A DNA stretch of 64,000 bases, taken from NCBI RefSeq assembly GCF_002797325.1, contig NZ_KZ454938.1, positions 2,306,267 through 2,370,266 of the forward strand, in the 5' to 3' direction. The stretch comes from Bacillus sp. FJAT-45037. Lineage in GTDB: Bacteria; Bacillota; Bacilli; Bacillales; Bacillaceae_D. The notes beneath the pieces were generated by a model. It saw only the letters and a program-made list of their open reading frames with translations. It searched no databases and was not told the origin of the DNA. The position numbers and the translations under genes are program-made. Every line of letters starts with the position of its first letter. Positions within the stretch are counted from its first letter, which is position 1. Of the stretch, positions 8,823 to 19,734 are shown piece after piece.

Positions 8823-9546
8823 TGATATGCGGCTCTTCTAACTTGTAGCCTAAACCTCTAATGGTTTTAATGTAAATCGGCTTCTTAGTATTTGGTTCAA
8901 TTTTCTCTCTAAGATGACTAATATGGACATCAACAATTCGCGTATCCCCAACAAACTCATAATTCCAAACAGCATTTAGGAGTTGGTCTCTCGTTAATAC
9001 GCGACCTTTATGATTAGCCAAATAAAGGAATAATTCAAATTCCTTAGGCGTTAGGTCTAAAGTCTTTTTGCTTACTTGCACTTCATAATTATCTGGGTAT
9101 ATGTCTACATCTCCAATTGAGATGACACTTTCATGAGTTGGTTGTTCTTCTAATGTCGCGGTCGTCACTTCTGATACCTGTTGTGATCGCCTTAATATCG
9201 CTCTCACCCTAGCAACGACTTCTCTTGGGCTAAATGGTTTTGTCATATAATCGTCTGCTCCAAGCTCTAAACCTAGTACTTTATCAAATTCGTCATCTTT
9301 AGCAGTTAGCATTAAGATCGGCGTCATTTTTTTCAGCTGCCTTAGTTGCTTACAAACATCTAATCCGTCCATTTTCGGTAACATGAGGTCAAGCACTATT
9401 AAATCAAATGGTTCATTTTTAGCTAAGTTTAAACCTTCTTCGCCATCTGAGGCGACAGCTACTTCAAACCCTGACTGCTCTAAATTAAATTGTAATAATG
9501 TTGCAATAGACTCTTCATCATCAACTACTAAAATACGTTGTGCCAT
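8815..9546 (-). CDS. phoP: Phosphate response regulator PhoP
   Basis: An OmpR/PhoB-type regulator that controls the phosphate-starvation regulon. The N-terminal receiver has the acidic pair in VVDDEES, the phospho-acceptor Asp in LIVLDLMLP (about residue 53) and the conserved Lys in MTKPFSP. The C-terminal winged helix (about 145-240) has the recognition helix VDVHISHLREKI. The ATG at 9544-9546 is chosen because the in-frame GTG 15 bases upstream lies inside the ribosome-binding site GGAGGG. That gives 243 residues. The operon continues into phoR. Confidence 0.96.
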   Translation of the reverse strand: MAQRILVVDDEESIATLLQFNLEQSGFEVAVASDGEEGLNLAKNEPFDLIVLDLMLPKMDGLDVCKQLRQLKKMTPILMLTAKDDEFDKVLGLELGADDYMTKPFSPREVVARVRAILRRSQQVSEVTTATLEEQPTHESVISIGDVDIYPDNYEVQVSKKTLDLTPKEFELFLYLANHKGRVLTRDQLLNAVWNYEFVGDTRIVDVHISHLREKIEPNTKKPIYIKTIRGLGYKLEEPHINA

Positions 9547-9646
9547 TTTCTTACCCTCCACTCTCTACGTTCATGTAGAGTTAATCGTCCAAACGGCTCC
9601 CCTTACTTCAATCGAAACAAATTAGTACTCATCCCTTTTCAACCTT

Positions 9647-9655
9647 AGTATACCA
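9647..9655 (-). promoter_or_regulatory. Extended -10 promoter of phoPR
   Basis: On the minus strand TGG-TATACT forms an extended -10 without a recognisable -35, about 100 bases upstream of phoP. A small hairpin (CTCTAC with GTAGAG) lies in the leader just before the ribosome-binding site. Confidence 0.45.
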
Positions 9656-9713
9656 AAATTTTAGGACATGTCGTCATTAATTTGCCCTACAATCTTGTAT
9701 CTACATATCAGCT

Positions 9714-9757
9714 GAATAAAAAAAGCTTTTCTAGACTAATATGGCCAGAAAAGCTTT
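9714..9757 (-). terminator. Terminator of mdh
   Basis: An 11-bp stem (AAAGCTTTTCT with AGAAAAGCTTT) followed by a T-tract on the minus strand, directly after the mdh stop. Confidence 0.88.
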
Positions 9758-9764
9758 ATTAACA

Positions 9765-10712
9765 TTATTCGTTTGGCGGTAAAGCTTCCATTACGTTGCG
9801 TATGGATTGAACGGATTTTGCTAATGCTTCTTTTTCAGCATCTGTTAAATCTAACTCAATGATCTTCTCTATTCCATCTCCACCCAGAATCGTTGGAACT
9901 CCTGCATAAAGATCTTCATACCCATACTCGCCTTCTAGATATGCGATTGTTGGGATAACACGTTTCTTATCCTTAATGATCGCTTCCACCATTTGCGCAA
10001 GTGCAGCAGCTGGAGCATAGTATGCACTACCATTACCTAGTAGCCCAACAATCTCACCGCCACCTTTACGCGTACGCTCTACAATTTCATCAATACGCTC
10101 TTTTGAAATTAACTTCTCAAGTGGCACACCGCCTGCTGCAGAGTAACGGATTAGAGGCACCATATCATCACCGTGACCGCCAAGAACAAAACCAGTAATA
10201 TCTTCTACTGAAAGATTCAATTCTTGAGCAACGAATGTACGGAAACGAGCCGTATCAAGCACACCAGATTGACCGATTACACGATTTTTAGGGAATCCAG
10301 ATTCTTTATAGACAGTGTATGTCATCGCATCTGCAGGATTTGTTAAGACGATGATGTAACAGTTAGGAGAGTGTTTAACCACTTCTTTCGTTACAGCTTT
10401 CATAATCCCAGCATTTGTGCTAACTAAGTCATCACGGCTCATACCAGGCTTACGAGCAATACCTGCTGTAATAACAACAACATCAGAATCTTTCGTATCT
10501 TCATAGTTCGACGTGCCAGAAATGTTTGAATCTACACCTTGAACAGGAGTTGATTCAAGCATATCTAATGCTTTTCCTTTTGTTGGCCCCTCTAATTGTG
10601 GGATATCAACTAGTACGACGTCTCCTAATTCCTTTTGAGCAACCATTAATGCGGTTGTTGCCCCTGTAAAACCTGCTCCAATTACTGATATCTTTCTACG
10701 TTTAATCGCCAT
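9765..10712 (-). CDS. mdh: Malate dehydrogenase (NAD)
   Basis: Interconverts malate and oxaloacetate in the TCA cycle. The 315-residue protein is LDH-like. It has the Rossmann loop [10 protein letters not shown] near the N-terminus, [15 protein letters not shown] for substrate and cofactor binding, the LTNPAD motif, and the active-site His in [10 protein letters not shown] (about residue 178). It is the third gene of the citZ-icd-mdh series, but a 238-bp dispersed repeat lies between it and icd. mdh may therefore depend on read-through or on RNA processing. The ATG has a moderate ribosome-binding site (GGGAGT). Confidence 0.96.
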   Translation of the reverse strand: MAIKRRKISVIGAGFTGATTALMVAQKELGDVVLVDIPQLEGPTKGKALDMLESTPVQGVDSNISGTSNYEDTKDSDVVVITAGIARKPGMSRDDLVSTNAGIMKAVTKEVVKHSPNCYIIVLTNPADAMTYTVYKESGFPKNRVIGQSGVLDTARFRTFVAQELNLSVEDITGFVLGGHGDDMVPLIRYSAAGGVPLEKLISKERIDEIVERTRKGGGEIVGLLGNGSAYYAPAAALAQMVEAIIKDKKRVIPTIAYLEGEYGYEDLYAGVPTILGGDGIEKIIELDLTDAEKEALAKSVQSIRNVMEALPPNE

Positions 10713-10771
10713 ATCGATTCACTCCCAGCTTTGATTTTGAAGAATCTTTATTGAGAACAAATAAAATGAAA

Positions 10772-11009
10772 TGAGGCTGGGACAAAGTATTTTAACTTCT
10801 AGAATTACGAACATTACTGGTGCGGCTTATGTAAACCGCTCCTGAAAAATACTTCGCTTTTCGCGGGAAGCTGGTGAGCCTCCTCGTGCTTCGCACTGTG
10901 GGGTCTCACCGCTGCTTTTCATCCCGCAGAAGTCTACGTATATTTCATCCGCTAAATTAGCGCTTCGTTCGTATCCTGAGTTAAACACTTTAGTTATGTC
11001 CCAGCCTCA
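10772..11009. repeat. Dispersed palindromic repeat, full-length copy 1
   Basis: Perfect 13-bp terminal inverted repeats (TGAGGCTGGGACA at 10772-10784, TGTCCCAGCCTCA at 10997-11009) enclose a long imperfect palindrome. The centre (10863-10927) begins GCGGGA and ends TCCCGC, with an inner GGTGAG...CTCACC and a GTGC-TTC-GCAC tip. The CTCCTGAAA-ATAC-TCGCT segment is shared with copies at 48473-48619 and 63804-63954. No reading frame is present. It lies between icd and mdh, within the operon. Confidence 0.85.
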
Positions 11010-11020
11010 CTTAGTGTGGA

Positions 11021-12289
11021 TTAAAGGTTCTTGATTAATTCATCAGCAAAGCCTGAACATTTGACTTCTTTTGCGCCGTCCATAAGACGAGCGAAGTCAT
11101 ATGTTACTACTTTACTAGCAATTGTTTTATCCATAGAGCCCATGATCAGGTCTGCTGCTTCATTCCAACCAAGGTGACGAAGCATTAATTCTCCTGAAAG
11201 AAGAACAGATGAAGGGTTCACTTTGTCTAGTCCAGCATATTTAGGTGCTGTACCGTGAGTCGCTTCAAAAATTGCATGACCTGTATCGTAGTTAATGTTC
11301 GCTCCTGGTGCGATACCGATTCCACCAACTTGTGCAGCTAGCGCATCTGAAATGTAGTCACCATTTAAGTTCATTGTTGCAACGACATCAAACTCTTTCG
11401 GACGAGTAAGAATTTGTTGTAGGAAGATATCCGCAATAGAATCTTTTACGATAATTTTGCCTGCAGCCTCAGCCTCAGATTGTGCTTTATCAGCCGCTTC
11501 TTTACCTTTTGTTTCAACAATTTTATCATATTGAGCCCAAGTGAATACTTTATCACCGAATTCACGCTCAGCCAATTCGTAACCCCAGCTCTTAAACGCA
11601 CCTTCAGTAAACTTCATGATGTTTCCTTTGTGTACTAACGTTACGCTCTTACGGCCTTCATCAATTGCATACTGGATAGCCGCACGAACTAGTCGGTCTG
11701 TTCCTTCCTGTGATACAGGCTTAATACCAATACCTGAAGTCTCAGGGAAACGAATTTTGCTTGCTCCCATTTCATCACGTAGGAATTTGATTAACTTTTT
11801 CACTTCATCAGAACCCTCTTGATATTCGATCCCTGCATAAATATCCTCAGAGTTTTCACGGAAAATAACCATGTTTGTATCTTCAGGACGTTTAACAGGT
11901 GATGGTACTCCGTCAAAATAACGAACTGGACGAAGACATACATATAAATCAAGCTCTTGACGTAATGCAACGTTTAAAGAACGAATCCCGCCACCAACTG
12001 GTGTTGTAAGAGGTCCTTTAATAGCTATCATGTATTTACGAATAGCATCTAATGTTTCTTCTGGTAACCAGCTACCCGTTTCATTGAACGCCTTCTCACC
12101 AGCTAAAATTTCTTTCCATTCAATTTTCTTTTCGCCATTGTATGCTTTTTCTACTGCAGCATCTAATACGCGTGATGCCGCTGCCCAAATGTCTGCACCA
12201 GTTCCGTCACCCTCGATATAAGGTACGATTGGATTATTAGGCACATCTAAAACTCCGTTATTTACTTGAATTACTTCTCCGTTTGACAT
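11021..12289 (-). CDS. icd: Isocitrate dehydrogenase (NADP)
   Basis: Oxidative decarboxylation of isocitrate to 2-oxoglutarate with NADPH formation. The 422-residue length is the bacterial homodimeric type. Visible motifs are IEGDGTG near the N-terminus, the substrate loop [12 protein letters not shown] (about 100-112), the [10 protein letters not shown] segment, and the metal-binding LNGDYISD and GTAPKYAG loops. The start ATG follows a GGGAGGTAA site. It lies 122 bases after citZ and is probably co-transcribed with it. A 10-bp hairpin without a T-tract (12378-12400) sits between them. Confidence 0.97.
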   Translation of the reverse strand: MSNGEVIQVNNGVLDVPNNPIVPYIEGDGTGADIWAAASRVLDAAVEKAYNGEKKIEWKEILAGEKAFNETGSWLPEETLDAIRKYMIAIKGPLTTPVGGGIRSLNVALRQELDLYVCLRPVRYFDGVPSPVKRPEDTNMVIFRENSEDIYAGIEYQEGSDEVKKLIKFLRDEMGASKIRFPETSGIGIKPVSQEGTDRLVRAAIQYAIDEGRKSVTLVHKGNIMKFTEGAFKSWGYELAEREFGDKVFTWAQYDKIVETKGKEAADKAQSEAEAAGKIIVKDSIADIFLQQILTRPKEFDVVATMNLNGDYISDALAAQVGGIGIAPGANINYDTGHAIFEATHGTAPKYAGLDKVNPSSVLLSGELMLRHLGWNEAADLIMGSMDKTIASKVVTYDFARLMDGAKEVKCSGFADELIKNL

Positions 12290-12377
12290 GTTACATTACC
12301 TCCCTAGAATTATAAAAACTTAAAGTATTTTTCACTTGCATTAAATCAGATGAAACTTGTCCATTCAAAGCTTATGT

Positions 12378-12400
12378 ACAAGGAGCAATCTGCTCCTTGT
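12378..12400 (-). other. T-tract-less hairpin between citZ and icd
   Basis: A perfect 10-bp inverted repeat (ACAAGGAGCA and TGCTCCTTGT) with a 3-base loop directly follows the citZ stop. The minus-strand sequence after it has no run of T. It is more likely an mRNA stabilising or processing element than a terminator. Confidence 0.55.
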
Positions 12401-12411
12401 TCCGCTAAAAT

Positions 12412-13527
12412 TTAGCGTTGGCCAATCGGAATAAACGTTTGTTTTCCTGGTCCCACATACTCTGCACGTGGACGAATTAGTCGGTTGTCGCTATACTGCT
12501 CAAGGATATGAGCTAACCACCCTGATGCACGGCTCACTGCAAAGATCGGCGTGAACAAGTCATGTTTGATCCCAAGACTATGGTAAACACTAGCAGAATA
12601 AAAATCAACATTCGGCAATAAACCTTTTTCGCCTGTAACCATATCTTCAACCTTTAATGACATTTCATACCATTTTGATTCGCCAGTGATGGTTGTCAGC
12701 TGTTTAGACATTTCACGTAAGTGCTTCGCACGTGGGTCACCATTCTTATACACACGGTGACCAAAGCCCATAATTTTCTCTTTGTTATCTAGAGCTTTAC
12801 GGATATAAGGTTCTACATTCTCTACCTCATCAATATCCATCAACATCGACATAACGGCTTCATTCGCTCCACCGTGAAGAGGTCCTTTTAACGCGCCAAT
12901 CGCAGCTGTAATACCTGAATAGACATCAGAAAGAGTCGCTACACAAACACGTGCAGTAAACGTTGAAGCATTCAACTCGTGGTCTGCATGTAGGACAAGT
13001 GCCTTATTAAATGCATTGACAGCAACCTCGTCTGGCTCTTCACCATTTAGCATATAAAGGAAGTTTGCTGCAAAACCTAAATCCTTACGTGGAGCAACAG
13101 GTTCTTTCCCCTCACGAACTCGAGAAAACGCTGTCACAATTGTTGGGATTTGTGCCTGAATCTTTAATGCTTTTAGGCGATTGGCGTCATTCTCCATCAC
13201 ATCAGCATTTTCATCAAATAATGCGAGACTTGAAATAGCTGTACGTAGGGCAGCCATTGGATGAACTTCATTGATTGGATATGATTTCATCTGCTCAATG
13301 ATAGCTTGTGGAATCTCAGCATGGCCTGCTAGTTCCTCTGTAAATGAACGTAATTCTTGTTCTTTAGGCAGACGACCATTCCAAAGCAGATAGATAACCT
13401 CTTCAAAGCTCGCATTATCCGCTAAATCGTCAATATCGTACCCTTGGTAGGTTAAGACACTCTCAATAATCGAACTAACACTTGATGTCGTTGCAACAAT
13501 ACCTTCTAAACCACGAGTTGTACTCAC
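12412..13527 (-). CDS. citZ: Citrate synthase (type II, Bacillus CitZ)
   Basis: Condenses acetyl-CoA and oxaloacetate, the entry step of the TCA cycle. The 371-residue length is typical of the Bacillus enzyme. Active-site signatures are HGGANEAV (about residues 219-226), GFGHRVYKNGDPR (about 256-268) and the C-terminal arginine region RPRAEYVG. The start is a GTG preceded by AAAGGAGAG, and the product then begins STTRGLEGI as in homologues. A sigma-A promoter and cre-like sites lie upstream. Confidence 0.96.
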   Translation of the reverse strand: MSTTRGLEGIVATTSSVSSIIESVLTYQGYDIDDLADNASFEEVIYLLWNGRLPKEQELRSFTEELAGHAEIPQAIIEQMKSYPINEVHPMAALRTAISSLALFDENADVMENDANRLKALKIQAQIPTIVTAFSRVREGKEPVAPRKDLGFAANFLYMLNGEEPDEVAVNAFNKALVLHADHELNASTFTARVCVATLSDVYSGITAAIGALKGPLHGGANEAVMSMLMDIDEVENVEPYIRKALDNKEKIMGFGHRVYKNGDPRAKHLREMSKQLTTITGESKWYEMSLKVEDMVTGEKGLLPNVDFYSASVYHSLGIKHDLFTPIFAVSRASGWLAHILEQYSDNRLIRPRAEYVGPGKQTFIPIGQR

Positions 13528-13565
13528 GTTAATCTCTCCTTTTCCCTATTATCATTTTCGCCTTC

Positions 13566-13579
13566 GGTAAATGCTTACA
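13566..13579 (-). promoter_or_regulatory. Candidate cre site in the citZ leader
   Basis: Minus strand TGTAAGCATTTACC resembles the CcpA consensus TGWAANCGNTNWCA at most positions. It lies downstream of the citZ promoter, where CcpA would block transcription. B. subtilis citZ is known to be CcpA-repressed. Confidence 0.4.
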
Positions 13580-13636
13580 TTTCCATTTAAACCACTTATG
13601 TAAGCGCGCTATGTAGGAAGGGTGTACACAAGCACC

Positions 13637-13665
13637 ATTATAAACATCATTCACAGTTTTGTGAA
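13637..13665 (-). promoter_or_regulatory. Sigma-A promoter of citZ
   Basis: Minus strand TTCACA, 17 bp, TATAAT. The -35 is one arm of an inverted repeat TTCACA-AAAC-TGTGAA, a possible repressor site. Confidence 0.65.
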
Positions 13666-13684
13666 CGTTTTACAGACATTTTCA

Positions 13685-13698
13685 TGAAAACATTTTCA
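13685..13698 (-). promoter_or_regulatory. Cre-like palindrome upstream of the citZ promoter
   Basis: TGAAAACATTTTCA is close to the symmetric cre TGAAAGCGCTTTCA and lies about 20 bp upstream of the citZ -35. Confidence 0.35.
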
Positions 13699-13744
13699 AA
13701 TGATTACTAATTTAGTATTCTGATATCTTAGGCTGTTGGTCGGC

Positions 13745-14218
13745 TTAGCCGCCCAAATTCGTAAAGAATTGTACAACCCTCATTGCCGTATATGCAATAC
13801 CAGCACCAATTAACGGACCGACAGCTACTCCTCCAAATAAGGCTACAGCTAAAATCGTGCCAAAAACGAGAGCCGTTGTAATATGAGGATCACTTTTCAA
13901 TAGATCGATTCCACTTGCTGCAATGATCGCTACGAAAATACCTGATGCAAGTGCTATCCAAGCATAGGAAGATCGCACAGCTTCACCGAGTTGTTTAAAA
14001 CCAATCTCTCCAGTAACGATAGGTGTTAAAACCGCTATCGTTATAATAGTGACTCCGATGTTAATGCCTTTTTGTTGGAGGAGAGGAAATAACTTATCTC
14101 CTAGCCCGACCCACTTTATTATAAGCAGTAAACTAACAGCCACGAGTAAGGATTGATTTTTAGCAAAAAGGGCAATAGCAAGCAAAATGAGCATAAATAA
14201 AGTTGCTTGTGAAAACAA
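13745..14218 (-). CDS. ytwI: UPF0756 (DUF441) membrane protein YtwI
   Basis: A small integral membrane protein with four hydrophobic segments and the family hallmark SDPHITTALVFGTI...VAVGPLIGAGIAY in its C-terminal half. Its function is unknown. I place the start at the TTG at 14216-14218 because the product then begins MFSQATLF like its relatives (157 aa). A TTG 12 bases upstream directly abuts the AGGAAGG ribosome-binding site, so the exact start is uncertain. Its position between citZ and pyk is conserved in Bacillus; ytvI, found here in B. subtilis, is absent. Confidence 0.85.
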   Translation of the reverse strand: MFSQATLFMLILLAIALFAKNQSLLVAVSLLLIIKWVGLGDKLFPLLQQKGINIGVTIITIAVLTPIVTGEIGFKQLGEAVRSSYAWIALASGIFVAIIAASGIDLLKSDPHITTALVFGTILAVALFGGVAVGPLIGAGIAYTAMRVVQFFTNLGG

Positions 14219-14310
14219 GTTTGTACCCAACCTTCCTCATTAGCAATTCTCCTTTACTATAACATAGTTTTGAAAATTCCGCCATGTTCAAGCCTCGAAC
14301 AACGCTCGGT

Positions 14311-14347
14311 ATAAAAGTAGAAAACCACTAACAAATTTGTTAGTGGT
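14311..14347 (-). terminator. Terminator of fxsA
   Basis: A 26-bp perfect palindrome (13-bp arms AACCACTAACAAA and its complement) immediately after, and touching, the fxsA stop codon. TTTTCTACTTTT follows on the minus strand. Confidence 0.8.
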
Positions 14348-14742
14348 TAACGTTTAGACATGATGATGAAATTTCCATTTTTTATCATTTTATTGAAGAC
14401 GGAAAGCAAAAATCCTTTCGCTATACCTCTTGTTATTGGAATCAGCAAGAAAAATCCAATCGCATCTGTAATGAACCCAGGCGTAAGCAACACTACGCCA
14501 CCAATCAAAATACAGACTCCATCTAACATAACGCTACTAGGAAGCTGACCTTGACTTGTTTGAAGTTGAGCTAGTCGAATCGCTTGCAGTCCTTCTTTTT
14601 TAGCAAGCCACGCTCCTAGTACACCTGTGAATATAATTAAGCCAATAGTTGGCCAAACACCTAGAGTATTTCCTGAAAGAATGAGAACCGCAATCTCTAG
14701 AGCCGGAACGATAATAATGAGTAGCAGTAATATTTTAAACAT
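14347..14742 (-). CDS. fxsA: FxsA family membrane protein
   Basis: A 131-residue membrane protein of the FxsA family, named for overproduction that eases phage exclusion in E. coli. Its physiological role is unsettled. The N-terminal PALEIAVLILSG helix, the second helix ending in GAWLAKKEGL, and the hairpin GGVVLLTPGFITDAIGFFLLIP are all diagnostic. The C-terminal tail is basic. It lies 91 bases downstream of pyk beyond the pyk terminator. Confidence 0.9.
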   Translation of the reverse strand: MFKILLLLIIIVPALEIAVLILSGNTLGVWPTIGLIIFTGVLGAWLAKKEGLQAIRLAQLQTSQGQLPSSVMLDGVCILIGGVVLLTPGFITDAIGFFLLIPITRGIAKGFLLSVFNKMIKNGNFIIMSKR

Positions 14743-14790
14743 CGTTCTCCCCTTTTATAAACAGTAATTTGAATTACTCAGAGCTTTATA

Positions 14791-14822
14791 ACAATAAAAG
14801 AGAGAAGGAAATCCCTTCTCTC
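14791..14822 (-). terminator. Terminator of pyk
   Basis: A 9-bp stem (GAGAGAAGG with CCTTCTCTC), a 5-base loop and a TTTTATTGTT tract on the minus strand. Confidence 0.85.
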
Positions 14823-14833
14823 CCTATTCTTAA

Positions 14834-16588
14834 TTATAGTACACTCGCATGTCCTCTGTAAATGTCACCACGAGCACCATCAACGGTAATTTCTTCCCCA
14901 TCTTCAAAGAGGTTCAGAGCGTTTTCTACTCCAACGATAACTGGTGTGCTTAAGCTAATTCCAACAACGGCAGCGTGAGAAGTTAATCCACCTTCTTCAG
15001 TAATAACTGCTGCAGCTTTTTCAAAAGCAGGAATCATATCTTTATCTGTGCTGTAAGTTACAAGAATATCGCCTTCTGTTACTTTTTGGTTTGCTTCTTC
15101 TGCATTTTGTGCGACAACCACTTTACCTGAAGCTGTACGGCGGCCAATTCCTTGTCCTTTAGCAACAACTTCGCCAATGACATGCACTTTCATTAAGTTC
15201 GTTGTGCCTGCTTCACCAACAGGAACACCAGCTGTAATAACAACGAGATCTCCTTGCTCAATTTGACCAGCAGCTACAGCCGCATTGACTGTCGTATCGA
15301 GCATTTCGTCTGTCGTTTGAGCTGTTTGACCCAAAATCGGGAACACACCCCATACAAGGCTTAATGTGCGCATAACACGTTCGTTACTAGTTACAGCAAT
15401 GATTGGAGATTGTGGACGATACTTCGCTACTACTTTAGCCGTATAACCACTCTCTGTTGCTGTAAGAATAGCAGCTGCGTTTAAATTGAATGCAGCATGT
15501 GCAACCGATTGACTAATTGCACTTGTAATCGACGGACGCGTTTCTTTCGTATGCTTTGAAAGGATCTCTTGGTAATTTAATGCTGTTTCTGCACGAGATG
15601 CAATGTTATTCATCGTTTGAACAGATTCCACTGGGTAATCCCCTGCTGCGGTCTCACCAGATAACATGATTGCATCTGTACCATCAAAGATCGCATTGGC
15701 CACATCACTTGCTTCAGCACGTGTTGGGCGTGGGTTACGTTGCATCGAATCAAGCATTTGCGTTGCCGTAATAACTGGTTTTGCTACGACATTACATTTT
15801 TTAATAAGGTCTTTTTGTACAAGCGGAACTTCCTCTGCTGGAATTTCAACGCCAAGGTCCCCACGAGCAACCATTACACCATCAGAAACTTCAAGAATTT
15901 CGTCGATGTTATCGACACCTTCTTGGTTTTCAATTTTAGGGATGATTTGGATGTCTGCTGCTTCATGTTGCTCAAGTAGCTCACGAATCTCAAGAACATC
16001 AGCCGCACGACGCACAAATGATGCGGCGATAAAGTCTACGCCTTGTTCGATACCGAATTTGATATCTGCTGTATCTTTTTCTGTGATCCCAGGTAAAGCT
16101 ACACTGACATTTGGTACGTTTACCCCTTTTTTATTTTTAAGTGTTCCAGTATTTAAAACTTTTGTCTCGATTTCATTCTCTTTCACTTCGACCACTTCTA
16201 GTCCAATTAAACCATCATCCAATAAGATTTTTGAACCTGGAGTAACATCATTGACAAGACCAGGGTATGTAATTGAAATCTTTTTATCATTTCCAACTAC
16301 CTCGGTCATAGAAAGTGTTAAGCGATCTCCAGCTGTTAATTCGGCTTTACCACCTTCTAATGTTTGCGTGCGAATTTCTGGACCTTTTGTATCCAGTAGA
16401 ATCGCAACTGTTTTCCCAGTACGTTTTGAAGCTTCACGGATGCTTTTAATACGTGCACCATGTTCCTCAAAATCACCGTGTGAGAAGTTAAGTCGGGCAA
16501 CGTTCATACCTGCTTCAATCAATTGAACCAATGTTTCTACCTTTTCACTTGCTGGACCAATCGTACATACAATCTTCGTTTTACGCAT
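14834..16588 (-). CDS. pyk: Pyruvate kinase with C-terminal PEP-utiliser domain
   Basis: Final ATP-yielding step of glycolysis (PEP to pyruvate). The 584 residues include the TIM-barrel core with ARLNFSHGD, the catalytic [10 protein letters not shown] segment and [10 protein letters not shown], the C domain, and an extra PEP-utilising mobile-domain-like tail (about 480-584, [14 protein letters not shown]). That tail is characteristic of Bacillus and Geobacillus pyruvate kinases. The tail histidine is present (SHAAV). pfkA ends 46 bases upstream of its start, so pfkA-pyk is an operon. Confidence 0.97.
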   Translation of the reverse strand: MRKTKIVCTIGPASEKVETLVQLIEAGMNVARLNFSHGDFEEHGARIKSIREASKRTGKTVAILLDTKGPEIRTQTLEGGKAELTAGDRLTLSMTEVVGNDKKISITYPGLVNDVTPGSKILLDDGLIGLEVVEVKENEIETKVLNTGTLKNKKGVNVPNVSVALPGITEKDTADIKFGIEQGVDFIAASFVRRAADVLEIRELLEQHEAADIQIIPKIENQEGVDNIDEILEVSDGVMVARGDLGVEIPAEEVPLVQKDLIKKCNVVAKPVITATQMLDSMQRNPRPTRAEASDVANAIFDGTDAIMLSGETAAGDYPVESVQTMNNIASRAETALNYQEILSKHTKETRPSITSAISQSVAHAAFNLNAAAILTATESGYTAKVVAKYRPQSPIIAVTSNERVMRTLSLVWGVFPILGQTAQTTDEMLDTTVNAAVAAGQIEQGDLVVITAGVPVGEAGTTNLMKVHVIGEVVAKGQGIGRRTASGKVVVAQNAEEANQKVTEGDILVTYSTDKDMIPAFEKAAAVITEEGGLTSHAAVVGISLSTPVIVGVENALNLFEDGEEITVDGARGDIYRGHASVL

Positions 16589-16633
16589 GTTCTGCCTCCT
16601 GAAATGTGTTGTTCTTTTATTTTGTATAATAAA

Positions 16634-17662
<1,029 letters not shown>

Positions 17663-17768
17663 TTATCAATCTTGTTCAAAAAGGTGCTGTATGGTATCCA
17701 CCTATTATCATGCTCTCAATTAAAAAAAATACCACTTAAACGTACGGAATACAATACAGTTGCTTCCA

Positions 17769-17806
17769 AAATAAAAAGTGCTTTCTAAGGAGTAGAAAGC
17801 ACTTTT
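17769..17806 (-). terminator. Terminator after accA
   Basis: A 13-bp perfect stem (AAAAGTGCTTTCT with AGAAAGCACTTTT), a 7-base loop and a T-rich tail on the minus strand. Confidence 0.92.
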
Positions 17807-17808
17807 GC

Positions 17809-18786
17809 CTATACTAAGGCATTGGTATCGGTTACAAAGGTAAATTGTCCGATTTTTTTGTATTTTTGATAACGTTTATTTACAAGCTCACTTTTGGATA
17901 ACTGATCCAATTCTTCCAATGAAGAGGAAAGGGCGCGACCGATCGCTTCGGCTTGATTTTTAAGGTCACGATGAGCCCCACCTTTTGCCTCACGAATAAT
18001 GTCATCAATGACCCCAAGTTCTAGTAAGTCAGGCGCGGTAATCTTCATCGATTCAGCCGCTTTCTTTGCAAGCGTTGCATCCTTCCATAGTAGAGCAGCT
18101 GCTCCTTCTGGTGAAATGACCGAATACGTTGAATTCTCCAACATGAAAATACGGTCTCCAATGCCTAACGCGAGTGCTCCACCACTTCCGCCTTCACCAA
18201 TCACTACACAAATCACTGGGACGGTTAAACCCGCCATTTCAAAGAGATTTCTCGCAATCGCTTCACTCTGGCCACGTTCTTCAGCTGCCATACCCGGATA
18301 AGCCCCTTTTGTGTCTATAAAACATATGATCGGGCGGTTAAATTTTTCAGCTTGTTTCATAAGGCGCAGCGCTTTTCTATAGCCTTCTGGATGGGGCATA
18401 CCGAAATTACGATGGATATTTTCTTTCGTATCTTTTCCGCGCTGATGGCCAATCACAGTCAGAGGTCTCCCCTCATACTTAGCGATCCCACCTACAATAG
18501 CTGCATCATCGCCATATACGCGATCTCCGTGCATTTCTAGAAAGTCGGTAAACAGATGCTCGATGTAATCCAGAGTCGTTGGACGTTCGCTATGTCTCGC
18601 AATTTGGACACGCTCCCATGGTTGGAGGTTCCCGTAAATTTCTTTTTCTAATTGCATAAGACGAGCCTCAAGTTTCTCAATCTCATCACTTAGGTCAATC
18701 TCTTTTTCATTAGTAAATGTTTTAAGCTCCGAGATTTTATCTCGCAATTCAACAATTGGCTTCTCAAAAACTAAGTCACTTGCCAT
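17809..18786 (-). CDS. accA: Acetyl-CoA carboxylase carboxyltransferase subunit alpha
   Basis: With AccD it transfers the carboxyl group from biotin to acetyl-CoA, making malonyl-CoA for fatty acids. The second of two close ATGs (18784-18786) is chosen because AAGGAGG then sits 9 bases upstream. It gives 325 residues, matching the usual length. The crotonase-like core is visible in [32 protein letters not shown] and [12 protein letters not shown]. The accD stop lies 14 bases upstream of the start, and the ribosome-binding site occupies that gap. Confidence 0.96.
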   Translation of the reverse strand: MASDLVFEKPIVELRDKISELKTFTNEKEIDLSDEIEKLEARLMQLEKEIYGNLQPWERVQIARHSERPTTLDYIEHLFTDFLEMHGDRVYGDDAAIVGGIAKYEGRPLTVIGHQRGKDTKENIHRNFGMPHPEGYRKALRLMKQAEKFNRPIICFIDTKGAYPGMAAEERGQSEAIARNLFEMAGLTVPVICVVIGEGGSGGALALGIGDRIFMLENSTYSVISPEGAAALLWKDATLAKKAAESMKITAPDLLELGVIDDIIREAKGGAHRDLKNQAEAIGRALSSSLEELDQLSKSELVNKRYQKYKKIGQFTFVTDTNALV

Positions 18787-18800
18787 CTTCATACACCTCC

Positions 18801-19649
18801 TTACACATGTTGATGAATGTCTAGTATCGTTGTTAACACTTCTTTCATTTCTTTACGAGACACAACACGATCTAGTTGACCATGCTTTAATAAAAATTCT
18901 GCTGTTTGAAAATCATCGGGTAACTCTTGTCTAATTGTCTGTTCTATAATACGTCTACCCGCAAAGCCAATTAGTGCTTTGGGTTCTGCAAAGTTATAGT
19001 CGCCGAGTGATGCGAAGCTAGCTGATACACCTCCTGTGGTTGGGTGCGTCATAATGGAAATAAATAATCCACCATTTTGACTTAGCTTTTGCAAAGCAGC
19101 ACTTGTCTTCGCCATTTGCATTAAACTTAAGATTCCTTCTTGCATACGAGCTCCACCTGAAGCTGAAAACAATAGAAATGGATAGTTTTTTTCAATAGCT
19201 GCCTCAATGGCTCTTGTAATCTTCTCCCCTACGACAGAGCCCATACTGCCCATACGGAAGCGTGCGTCCATTACCGCCACAACTGCCGGGAAACCGTTAA
19301 TATCGCCTTCACCGGTCACTACAGCCTCGTTTAAATCGGTTTTTTCACGATCCTTGGCAAGCTTTTCTTCATAATCAGGAAAATCTAATGGGTTTTTCCC
19401 GATCATCAATTTATCATATTCAACAAAACTTCCGTCGTCTAAGAGACTATTGAGTCTTTCATAGGCCGTCATACGGTGATGATGACCGCATGAGTGACAA
19501 ACAAGAAGATTCTTTTTTAATTCTTTCGTGTACATAATCGTCCGACAAGATGGACATTTTGTCATCAAGCCTTCTGGTACATCTTGTTTTGCACGTTCTG
19601 ATGGAATTGTGGCATATCGCTTCTTTTTCGTGAATAAATCCTTAAGCAT
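18801..19649 (-). CDS. accD: Acetyl-CoA carboxylase carboxyltransferase subunit beta
   Basis: Zinc-binding partner of AccA. The four-cysteine zinc ribbon is complete (Cys32, Cys35, Cys51, Cys54). The crotonase fold follows, with [20 protein letters not shown] and [13 protein letters not shown] motifs. The length is 282 residues. It is preceded by GAGGTGCAGAA before the ATG. It lies 85 bases downstream of the GntR regulator with no terminator between, so accDA may be read from the malic enzyme promoter as well as from its own. Confidence 0.95.
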   Translation of the reverse strand: MLKDLFTKKKRYATIPSERAKQDVPEGLMTKCPSCRTIMYTKELKKNLLVCHSCGHHHRMTAYERLNSLLDDGSFVEYDKLMIGKNPLDFPDYEEKLAKDREKTDLNEAVVTGEGDINGFPAVVAVMDARFRMGSMGSVVGEKITRAIEAAIEKNYPFLLFSASGGARMQEGILSLMQMAKTSAALQKLSQNGGLFISIMTHPTTGGVSASFASLGDYNFAEPKALIGFAGRRIIEQTIRQELPDDFQTAEFLLKHGQLDRVVSRKEMKEVLTTILDIHQHV

Positions 19650-19734
19650 TTCTGCACCTCACTAGCTTAAGAGTCATATTTTTTAGAGCTTATGATCGCT
19701 TGTGTACAAGTAGTACAACCTTTTCTTTTAAGAG

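Noticed and set aside
9547-9561. GTG at 9561 as the phoP start
   Set aside because: The GTG overlaps the GGAGGG ribosome-binding site; the ATG at 9544-9546 has correct spacing and matches homologues.
15666-16526. Long plus-strand open frame (286 codons) opposite pyk
   Set aside because: Mirror of the pyk codon pattern; Ser/Thr/Pro-rich product, no RBS and no recognisable domain.
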